A stretch of DNA of 64,000 nt from Diplosphaera chodatii. Taxonomy: Eukaryota > Chlorophyta > Trebouxiophyceae > Prasiolales > Stichococcaceae. Position numbers and translations under genes: made by a program. A model generated the notes under the pieces. It was given only the letters and a program-made list of their open reading frames with translations, was not told the origin of the DNA and made no database searches. Below are positions 25,788 through 35,870 of the stretch, one piece after another. The DNA lies in the NCBI GenBank assembly GCA_032358165.1, contig JAALGY010000010.1:1054001-1118000 (forward strand), in the 5' to 3' direction. The first letter of the stretch is position 1, and each line of letters opens with the position of its first letter.

Positions 25788-26644
25788 TGCAGGCAGCCCC
25801 CTAATCCGGGAATATGCTGGAGGTCACTAGTGCACAATGACATTGCGATTTTAATGGCCAGTGGGTGCGCAGACTATACAGTCAGCTGGGTGGTGTATTT
25901 AATATTGGCTCATACATGCGATTGATCTCACAAGGTGATTAACTACCAGTCGGATCCAGCTCTAGCATGCGAATCACCCCACAAAAGATGTGAAGGCTAC
26001 ACCGCTCTAGCTCAGGAGGGAGAGGCTGCCGCAGAGCCCTCTGCTGCCAGCATGTTGCCATCGATGTGATATCACTCTGCAGCCTGGCAAGACGGTCCCT
26101 AACATCCTCTGGGATCCTCTGGAACATCAGCATATGCATCGGCACAGATCAAGCAGTACTTCTGTCTGATGATTACAGACGGTGTATGAAGCAGACACAC
26201 ACTACCGTTACTCACGGAAAACCAAGTAGAACATCATCTTCCTTCTGCAAAGGCTCGCCATCAGACCGCCTAACAAAGCTTCGCTGCAAAACTGCCTCTG
26301 TCGTGAGCAGTGTGCATGAATTAACACAAGCCCACACAGGTATGTGATGAACGGGAACAAGCTACAGATTTCCCATCGTCACGCTGTCTCCGCCTGTTTG
26401 AGGCCGCCTGTCATGCTATTGTTTGACTGAGCAGGCTATACCGCTTGACATCTGGCGGCGGATGCAGTTACAGCTCCTTGACGGGCAACCATGGTTGGCA
26501 GCCTGCCGTTTTGCCAAGTGCGCAGCTCACAGACCTGCTGCTCAGCTGGCGCGGGGTGATGCGGCGGCCACGCAGCGCACACCGGCAGGCGGCGCACGCC
26601 AGGAGCCACCACACATGTGTCCCGGCCACCGCCCAGGCTGCTGC
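25788..26644. other. Convergent 3' flanks of carboxypeptidase and kinase 1
   Basis: About 860 bp with lower GC than the exons on either side. A 68-codon minus-strand frame at 25939-26145 contains a protein-like stretch (RIPEDVRDRLARLQ) but lacks a splice partner or known motif, so it is not called as a gene. Confidence 0.35.
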
Positions 26645-29600
26645 TCAGGCATGGCCGGCTGCCGCCAGCGGCGGCGCGCTGCTCTTGAGTGGCAGGGGGC
26701 TGGCCGGAGGGGACCCTACCGACACCCCCGAGTGCCCGCGCCCCGTGATGCTGTTGCCCCGGGAGTAGCTGCTGCCGCTCGGGTTGTCCATCACCTGTCA
26801 AGTGAAGGAGAGCTCAGGTCAGACACGTACATCCTGTCAGGAAGGAAAGCACTTTCTGTATCTGTGCTGGCCCCGACATGCTTTGGCGTGGGGACAGGCT
26901 GCCAACTGGCGCCCACGCATTGCAGGTCGCGAGCCCGGCCCGCAACAGCCGAATCTGGTAGGCCCAGCGCCCAGCATCATAAGCATCTCACCTGGTCCAC
27001 AAGGTCCACCAGGCCGAGGATGCTGTCGCTGGTCTGCATGAGGATGTCGCTGCCGCCGCTGCCGCTTGCATTCCGCAGCGGCTGGCGCCCGCCCGACGCC
27101 TGCTTGCCCTGCAGCATTTTTCAGAGAGGGTGCAGGGTTATTGGTGACTGTAAGGTGTTCTTCAGAGGCGCTGTATGCTCAACAGAGCATGCTGAAGCAA
27201 CTGCCAACATAAAAGGGTTGCTGTTCAGTGGCAGTTGCCTGAGACAAGGGAGGCAGGTTCCGCAGGGTCAGGCTGCTGTGTGCTGATGCTGCGCTGCATG
27301 CAGAGCGAGCACAGGTGGTGACACACGGCACAGCGGCATCCTGCAGTTTTGGTTTGTGAACCACCATGTGCATCAACGGCGACGCCGGTGGCATGCAGCC
27401 AGTGGGTGTGGTAGCCGGTTGCAGACAGGGCTCAGCGTCACGTCATCAGACGCTTGCAATAGATGCTGGGCTGCGGATGGGCTATGACTGGGACATGAGA
27501 GCGTGGGCTGGCTGCGTGAGATCATCAAGCGAACAAGAGGGTGACATGGAACGCACCGGCGGCGTCGGCGGCAGCGCATTGTGCCGGCCAGACTGCCCCA
27601 GCTTGGCGTAGGTGTCGCCGCCGGACGCAGACCCCGCCGCGCCCGCGTTGCTGCTGCTGGGGCTGCCGGCAGGTGCCGTGGCGCCTGCAGGACGACCAGG
27701 AGTGCACATGTGTGGCCCTCAACGCACGAATCTGTTCATTGCACGCCCATTGTGATGGCGCCAGATGCTGCGATGGCACCGCGCTAACTGCAGTGCCGCC
27801 CAGAGCGTGGACAAATCAGGCATGACAGTGCAGGGGCGCAACAACATGCGGTATGTGGCGGCCAACACCTGGGGGCGGCGCCGCGGCGTGGTGCCTGTGC
27901 CCCGCGCCGGAGCTGCTGCGGGTGGCGCCGCCGCTGGCGGAGCGGCTGGACTTGGCTGCGCCCGCCGCGATGTGGATCAGCTCCCGGATCTCCGCCTCGC
28001 TCTGCGGGCAGGCGATGCGCTTCTGCAGGTCCAAGGGAGCACTCATTTTGTCAGACCCAACTCCAAGCTCCATCGACCGAGCAGTGTGATCTTGAAACCC
28101 TGACCCAAAGCACTCTCTTGGGTCAGGCAATCAGAGTGCCACCTCAGGATGATGGGCAGCAGATGCACTAGATCGTACATGGCTGCATGGGACCGTTCCA
28201 CAGAGCAGGCACGGGTGGTACAGTGTACATTCAACCGCGTGCAAGGCGCACCGCGGTGGGCAGGTCCAGCAGGTCGTGGTTGAGGGAGATGAGCTTGGGG
28301 GACAGCTCGGTGCGGAACCACGGGTGCCGCAGGATGCCCGCGACCGACAGCCTGCGATGGCACAAATCTGATGTTCTTATGGCACGTGCAAGATGCACCG
28401 TGTTGCTGACTGCACAGTGCCAAATATCCATAAAACCATGATCATGATTATAAACACTGTGCCCACCGTCGCTTGGTGTCGACGGACAGCATGCGTGACA
28501 GCAGGTCGCGGCAGGGGGCGGAGACGTGCGCCGGCAGCTCGTACTCTGCCTTGACGATGCGGGGGAACATGCGGTTGAGCCGGGTCATGCTGCAGGGTGG
28601 GAGACAACACGGTCTGCAGCAACAGCAGCGCCTCAAGATCATGACGGCACAGATGACATGCACACTCGACAATGTGCAGCGCCAGTCATGCCCACCTGTC
28701 CAGCTTTTCGTCCTCTTTGCGCCAGAAGGGGAACACGCCAGTCAGCAGCACGTACAGCAGGACGCCCGCCGACCAGATGTCGCTGATCTTGCCCTGGTAG
28801 CGGTTGTCGATCAGCACCTGCGCGGCACAGCGCCATGCAGCAGTAAGAAGTCGGTGCACATACACTGCTGCGCTCCTAGTGCTAAATGCCTATCACTGAT
28901 GGACATTTGCACATGTCCCCACCTCCGGGGCGATATACTCTGGCGTGCCACACAGCGTCTTGCATAGGCTCTCGCTCTGCACAGTGAAAGACCGCAGCAT
29001 GAGAAGGTGTTGAGTTGCAGTGGGACCATGCATCATCAAGTGCAACATCAGGACGCAACAAGTCAGGTGCACGGTGATGTTAACAGTATGGCAAACGCAC
29101 CAGCTCGTCCTTTGAGTAGCCAAAGTCGCACAGCTTCAGCTGCACAGTGTTCGAGTCCGGCTCCCCTTGCAGCAGCGCGTTCTCAAGCTGCAAGGGCAAC
29201 GTGCACACAAGCCAACGTTGCTATCGGCCCCAGCCTGCGCCCAGCTGGTGGCTGGACATCAAGGCTGGTCGCCTCAGCAGCCGGAGAAGTGAACATATGA
29301 CAGCTGACGTTCATGTTGTTGCAGGTGCGCACATGTCACCACTACAGGAGGGGCGCGCACCTTGATGTCGCGGTTGGCGATGCCCAGGTGGTGCAGGAAG
29401 TCCACCGCCACGATGAGCTGCTGGAACAGGCGGCGCGCCTGCGCCTCGGGCAGGCACCTGTGCACGCAGGCAGTGAGGTTGTTGTTGCCATCAACACCAC
29501 TGCTAGGCTGTGGTGCTGTGACCATACTCAGGCGAGCATGCATGCAGCCCAGCTTTAGCAAGCGCAGCTTGCCGACCGTGCTGCATGCGGCTGCGCAGCG

Positions 29601-31283
29601 TGGCAAGGCCAGATGCGGCGAGGCCGGGTGCGGCAGCATGGAGGCGCACTGGGTGCCGGCGGGGACGGCGCCGGGCGGCGGGCGGCGCCGGCGGTTGCGC
29701 GCGTTCCAGGTGTCCACCAGGTCCGCCATGTCCCCGCCGTTGACGTACTCCATGACGATGCCCAGGTACCCCTCCGTCAGGAATACCTGCAGCACGGGCA
29801 ACCAGCACATCAGCTGTTGCACAGACTCACAACCATAAAGGTACAGGCTCAACATTGCATGCAGCAGGCCTGATGCTGGCGAGCATTTGCGCATTGCATG
29901 ACGGTCGCGATTTGACTATCTGTGCTTGTTACACACATGAGACTGTTAGCGTGCAAGCCACAGCAATCATGTGAGGCTGCAGCTGTGAGCAGCGCGCACC
30001 TCGCGGAACTGCACGATGTGGGCGTGGCCCGCCAGCAGCCGGTGGTTTAGGATCTCGCGCTCCGCTGCCCGGTGCAGGTAGGGGCTGCCGCGCGGCACGA
30101 ACTTGATGGCCACCTCCTCGCCCGTCTTCCCGTCGTGCGCCAGCTGCACAAAGCCCGACGCGCCTGCAGGGGCAACGGCAAACAGCGTTTGCACACTTAG
30201 CCGCGTGGCATTTCAAAGTGCATGCACCAGGCTACACCATCAGCCAGTGTGCATCATCCCAAGGGCCAGCATGCCCTGGCTCAGCGACCTGTTGGAGGCC
30301 TCTTCTCCTTTCCCTTGATGCCATTTTCAAACAAACAGCAAGTGCATGCAACAGGTGACACGGCTGGTGATGCTTGCTCATGCAACCACATCAGGCGCAT
30401 ATGGTCTGGCTGCAGTTACGCACTGGCAGCCAGGTTTCATGTGCATGCGCATGGCAGGAGCAGTGCTGTACAGGCTGAGCTGCAAGCAGCGGGCTGCCAC
30501 CGCATGCATGCCTCCATCTGCGACGGGAGGTGCTCGTCAAGATCATTGCTTGCCTGAGTTGATCTCGCGGATCTTGGTGTAGCGGCGGTGGCCCTCCAGG
30601 GGCTCGCTGCCCGGCGGCCGCACGACATACCCGTTGTTCTTCTCCTTGTGCTTGCCGCTGTCCTGCTGCGGCGGCGGCGGCACCGGCTCGTTGTGGCGCC
30701 CGCTGTTGTGGCCGCCGCCGGTGCGGCCGCTGTCCTGGCCGCGGCTGTGGCCGCTGGAGTTGGGCGTCCGCTGCTGCTGCGACGCCCACACGGTTGACGG
30801 ATGAAACATGCATGATCGAGGTGCTGCATGCATGCTCCGTTCACATTGCACGCCTCAGCGGTGCAGCAGCACAGCATGCCATGCATGCAGGTGCCCTGCT
30901 GTCGTGTAAACTGTGCAGGGTCACGCCAGGCGCAGTGCAAGGACATCGCATGATGGCATCTTGTTCAGTTGGCACACCTGCGCATTCATGCCAGTGGTGC
31001 TGCCACCCTGCGCTGCGTAAGCCTGCTGCCCACGCTGAGGAGCTGGATGCTGCGAGGACGTCGGGGACCTGCCACCCGGACCCGGTCCCTTCTGCGATGT
31101 AGGTGGGGCTGCTGCTACGCCTGCCGCGCTCGCCGTCTTGGCTGCTGCCGGACTGCCTACTGCAGCCGTGGCTGTCTGTTGTGCTGTTGTCGACCGCTTA
31201 GACTTCTCGGGCGTCGGCGTCTTAGACTTGGATTCTGCCTGCTGGCCAGCAGGCGCTGCCTCTTTACTGGGCATGCACCCCAT
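26645..31283 (-). CDS. SnRK2-like serine/threonine kinase with acylation-type N-terminus (kinase 1)
   Basis: Fourteen exons (31283-30978, 30776-30554, 30163-30000, 29786-29650, 29457-29361, 29187-29101, 28976-28923, 28817-28696, 28589-28467, 28351-28252, 28022-27869, 27684-27557, 27108-26992, 26794-26645) give 653 residues in phase. The protein starts MGCMPSKE, a pattern for N-myristoylation at Gly2 and palmitoylation at Cys3, then has ~165 disordered residues. The kinase domain spans ~172-430: loop SGASGFV, Lys197 in VAIKF, NRDIK with catalytic Asp307 (Asn replaces the usual His), DFG at 330-332, GTPEYIAPE and SDIWSAG. All catalytic residues are kept. A C-terminal acidic/Gln block ([11 protein letters not shown]) resembles the SnRK2 osmotic-stress region, then a Ser/Gly/Pro-rich tail. 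Oddities: a basic insert [10 protein letters not shown] between kinase strands, a GC-AG intron before the Gly loop, and a CAG-repeat acceptor at exon 2. Confidence 0.85.
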
Positions 31284-32121
31284 TGGGACGGACCGGCTGC
31301 CTTTGCACCTTGCGGCCAAGTTGTGCACCTTGCGGCCAAGCGGGTGCGGGCACTTGTGCCGTGCTCTGATGTCTGTGCCCTGTCAATTGGGTGCTACGCA
31401 GCTGCAGCTGACGTCATTGCCGCGCCTGCTGCCCCGCAGTCCCTGCACCAAGCCTCTGCGGGCCTTGTGCTTCCTCAAGTTCTGACTCTCCACTGAGACG
31501 GCTACAAGGGCATGCCAACTGTGCCAAGATGCAGCACGTCAGCTGTCAGCAAGACTGCGGCTGGCACACCGGCGCGGGATGCTGCAGAACCCGTTTTGAG
31601 CAGTGTGTTGAAGTCAATTGGGAGGGTAAGCCCGTACTACACTCCACTGGAACAGCCTTTTCAGACCTGATCAAGCCACTGCGCCATAACTTGCTGACGC
31701 TTTACGCATCGATTGGGCTGCTATACACTGGTCAATTCAAAGACGTTAAGGTTAATGATGTGCAGTGCTGTGGTGCTTAGCTGCGTGAACACTAGGCGCA
31801 AGCCTGTTTCACCTGCCTAGGCGAACTTGTGACAGCTGTTGATCTTTGCTCGCCGTGAAAGTACTCTGTGTTGATGCCGCTCTCTGGCGGAGTTGGGCAA
31901 GAAGTGGCCACGTGACATTACGCTTCCTGAGTTGGCCATAACCCTGGCCGAATCTATGTGCATTAGGGAGACAGCTGGCCACCTCCTGCCAGTTGAAGCC
32001 AGGAGTTGTCAAGTTGTCTTGTATGTGATGGTGAATTGTGACGGCAGGATGTATGAGTGCATGCTGTGCGCCTCCAGAGCACATCAACACTTTGCCGCCA
32101 GACACGGTAGCCGTATGCCTG
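31284..32121. promoter_or_regulatory. Kinase 1 upstream region and PLP-enzyme 3' flank
   Basis: About 840 bp. Just upstream of the kinase 1 start lies a tandem duplication of a 17-base unit (31304-31320 and 31324-31340). The rest shows no supportable gene. Confidence 0.4.
31304..31340. repeat. Tandem duplication (17-base unit, 20-bp period) upstream of kinase 1
   Basis: TGCACCTTGCGGCCAAG occurs twice, separated by three bases, 21-57 bp upstream of the kinase 1 start codon. It could be a 5' UTR or promoter element, or a simple replication duplication. Confidence 0.7.
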
Positions 32122-35100
32122 TCAGCTGGGCGATCCCATCAGCTTTTGTGGGCCATGAGCATATGCTGCAGCAAGTGCGGGCAGTGCACCCTCCAAGGCC
32201 AGGGCCCAGTGTGTCCAGTGGGTACCGCCCTGGCAGTAGACAGAGTATGGCGGACGCAGTGGCCCATCTGCCGACAGCTCTGCGGTGCTGCCGTCAATGA
32301 AAGTGCCATCGGCAAACACCACGTCATCACCGTACCCGGCCGTCGCGCCTGCAACAGGAGGCGACTTCCACATGTTGGCGCCCCTTTCGGCTCCAAGTGC
32401 TCTGAGGGACACAAGGTGCCACGGTGCAGCAAGCTGCCACCTCAGCAACGCCGACACCTCCGCACCGGGTGTCGGTGTGATGTAGGAGCCGATGGGCGAT
32501 GCCGCCTGCACGGCGCCGCAGAAAGCCAGCATGGCAGCCCGGCTGCCAAGGCGCATCGTCGTGATGTAGCTGGGCGACCCTGCAGCAACGGCAGCCGTGT
32601 CATTGCACGCTGTACATCACTTCCTGCTCCCGCCTCGGGGCCGTGCCAGCCACAGGTACCACAGCGGAGCCAGCTGCTCACCGAGGTCCTCTGAGGGGCC
32701 GTGCGGCGGCGACGCTGCGATGCCACAGCGGGCCGCCACCGCTGCCAGCAGCCGCCCACCCTTGAGCGCCTCGCCCACCATTTGTGGCGCCAGGAACAGA
32801 CCTGCTCTTTCAGCATCCATGTTGGGTGCTACGCCAGGACCTGGTGCTTGCTGTTGGCATAAAACATACAGATCCTGATGGACGGACGCTTGATGTCAAT
32901 CACCAGCTGGGCGCACCCTGGAACATGAGCCTGAGGGTTTCGGAGGGCACCGCGCCGGCGTCAAGTCCCACGCCGGGCGCTGTGAGCCGCGCGCCCGCAG
33001 CTGCCACCAGATCCGCCCGCCCCGCGATGTACCCCCCTGTAGTGGCCAGTGTGCCGCCGGGGCTCTTGATCAGGCTGCCCATGCACAGGTCGGCACCCAC
33101 CTGCAGAACGATTTTGCAGTCTTGTCATGGCGCATGGCGCAAGCTGTGGCCAGATGATGGGTAGCTCTACCACAAGCATGACATCGTGATCTGCAGCAGG
33201 GCGGACAGCGTGGGAGGCACCAAAGCGAATGGAATTACAGCACTGCGCCTCTAGAATCCCGTTTTCAGGACCTCAGCAGCAATTCCGGTCTGCTACCTCC
33301 GCAGCATTTCAGTGCTCGCTACTCACCGAGCAGGGCTCGCCTCGCTCCGTGAACTCGCCGTAGCAATTGTCCACCAGCACCAGGCAGCGTGGCGATGCAG
33401 CGCGCACAATGCATACGACCTCCTGAATCTCCTGCAGTGTCATCGTCGGCCGGTCTGCATACCCACAGGACCGCTGCACCAGCGCTACCCGTGTCTCTGC
33501 AGTGCAAATGATCCCCCGGTCATCACATCCATTTCAAAGAGGTTCAAATAGGTAACCCCTACCACTGTTGCGCTAGCATGGTCTCACTCCCCGACGCGTC
33601 AGCACGACTTTGCACACCATACAGCTGCCAGTTGAAGCTCACTGCAATTAAGCGAAAGCGCTTTCGCAGGTCTGGTGCGACACCTGGTGTGATTGCTGCA
33701 GACAGGGCGGCAAAGTCCACAGCGCCGCCGGCTGCGGGGCGCGGCAGCTCGTCGTAGGCCACGCCCCACTCTGCCAGGCTGCCGTGGCCGGCAGTGCCGC
33801 GCAGCCCGATCACCTCCTCCAGGGTGTCGTATGGCCTGCAGAACTGTCAAACGGCGTGATGTCCTCAATAGCTGAGGCACGGTGCTATGGCATGGTGCTG
33901 CTCCCAGCGCTGTATTGCAGCTGCAGTGCGGTTGGGGAGGTCTGCTGCCGGGGTGCTGCTGCCGAGACAGGGCCAAAGTCAGCGGCAGCAGTGGCTGTGC
34001 AGCACCTGCCGGCGACGGCGAGCAAGCGGTCGCCGGGGCGCAGGCAGGCGAACAGGGCGGTCGCGATGGCGTGGGTGCCGCTGACCAGCTGGCAGCGCAC
34101 CAGCGCCGCCTCGGCCCCCATGACCTCCGCCATCACCTGTGCCATGGTTCTAGGGTGTAGACCCTAGACTCTGTGCCTCTGGATCCTACTGAGGCAAGCA
34201 CTGATACCCACTGCACCATGTGCCCTTGCGCTGCACCAGCAAGCAGCCGCAGCCACAGGTTGATGCAGGTCCGCCAGCGGCGGGGTGCCAGGGTGCATGG
34301 CAAAGCCTGGCAGCAGGCAGCAGGATGCAGCAGCCACCTTGTCGAGCGCCGCCCGCCCGAGGTCGCCGTGGCCGTACCCCGTGGACCCCGCGAAATGGTG
34401 CGGCCCGACCTGAGCGTTCCTGAAGGCCGCCTGCAACAGTAATCACCCTACGGTGATCAGGCTTGCACTCAAAGCCTGAACCTCGAGCTCAGCAAGCAGG
34501 ACAAACGGCCGCATGTACCATCGAGAGCTATTTGATGCGCCATGTCGGACCTGCACACGGCGCAGGTTCGCCGCCACCAGGTGGTCGACAGCGGAGAACT
34601 GCGGCCCCAGGGCTGACGCCGTGTCCCAGACCTGCGGGCCCACTGGCACAGGGCTCATATTGCCGAGGATGGTCGAACATGAAGGGTTGACACTCAGTAT
34701 GTGCAGAGGTCATGTGCACGATTGCCAGAGGTCCACCCACCAGAGCTGCCGCCTCCTCGGGCGCTGTCGGGATGCCCACAAAGGATGCTTCGCTGCCGCT
34801 GGCATGCGGCGGCTGCAAGGCAGGCTGGCCGGCAGGTGTGGCAATGGGATCGCGCTGTGCTGTACAAGGACCACCCCTGCCCTCCACAGCCAGCACATGC
34901 AGGTTGAGACCACTTCCAGGATCCTGGTCCGACAGCTGTCCCGCAGCAGACTCTGGTGCTGCTGAGACTGCGGGTGGCGCCTCTGCAGACGCCTCGCGGC
35001 CTGCCCAGCGGGTGCGGTTGGCCGAGCGTGTCTCGCCGCAGGGAGGCTGTGGCAGACGCCGGCGGGGATTAGACGCCGCGTGCTTGCGTGTTGCCAATGA

Positions 35101-35151
35101 TCTAATTGGAACGGCATCCGTCCACAGGTGCAAGTGCGCTTGCCAATGCAT
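32122..35151 (-). CDS. Aluminium-resistance / methionine-gamma-lyase-like PLP enzyme, probably plastid
   Basis: Ten exons (35151-34741, 34631-34551, 34430-34338, 34136-34006, 33835-33684, 33496-33327, 33100-32917, 32801-32682, 32579-32466, 32348-32122) give 560 residues in phase. The family is the bacterial 'aluminium resistance' fold-type-I PLP group related to cystathionine/methionine gamma-lyases. Signatures: VGPHHFAGSTGYGHGDLGR, EAALVRCQLVSGTHAI, RPYDTLEEVIGLRG, LVQRSCGYADRPT, LVDNCYGEF, the Schiff-base lysine in GSLIKSPGG (Lys358), YITPTPG and GTFIDGSTAELSADGPLR. The first ~130 residues are not part of the fold; RSLATRKHAASNPRRRLP looks like a transit peptide, suggesting plastid import. 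The true substrate of this group is poorly defined. The start is the least certain part: ATG at 34658 would give a shorter, untargeted form. It is divergent from the R-x-x-S protein. Confidence 0.85.
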
Positions 35152-35870
35152 GCTTGGTGTGCAGCTGGCAGCATCAGCCGCAGACCATGGACTAACCCAC
35201 GTTTGCACTAGCAAGTAACAGCTTGTGCGTTTATTGGTATTGGTCCTGGTGACCGCATGCTGACGCAGCCTCGACAACCAACGCCAAGCTGCACAGTCTG
35301 CGGCGCCGCGGTGTGTTCGTGCTATACCCAGGCTGTAGTCAAGGCAGTGGGCTCGCGACACCACACGATACTCAGTTGAAGGATGCTGATTATGCAGATG
35401 TCGCCTTTGCAGGCGGTTTGCTACTGCCTTAGCTGCTTAGTGAAACAGAGCATGAAGACGCTCTCGCCTGTGGCAAGGCTGACTCACCCTGCCTGCGAGC
35501 ACGTGATGCAAACGCGGGACGCAGTACCGCATGCCGGCGTGCGCCATTCAACCAGCAGCCCACACTGGCTAAACCGGTGTCAAACGCTAGTGGAGGCATT
35601 CACAGTGACATAGTATCGCGGTGTTGCACCTATAAGCCTTTAAAATTCTGGTTTGGTCAGAAGTCAAGAGCACCCGTACTTGTGTGTCAACCGTGGTCTC
35701 AAGCAACCGCTGCAGGCCACTGGGCGCTTTTCTGGTGCATCCATTACGGACAGCTTACCGCACACACCCGTTTGCAGCGAAGTCAGGGGCTGAATATCTG
35801 GCTTTGCCTGCATGTTCTGACTTGGCACGCTCAAAGAATTGTACCGTGACAGCCGTCATTTGGGTGAGCA
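35152..35870. promoter_or_regulatory. Divergent region, PLP enzyme and R-x-x-S protein
   Basis: About 720 bp between opposed start codons; it should hold both promoters. No element recognised. Confidence 0.4.

Noticed and set aside
25939..26145. 68-codon minus-strand frame with protein-like helix
   Set aside because: No splice partner, promoter context or recognisable family; kinase 1 ends cleanly upstream.
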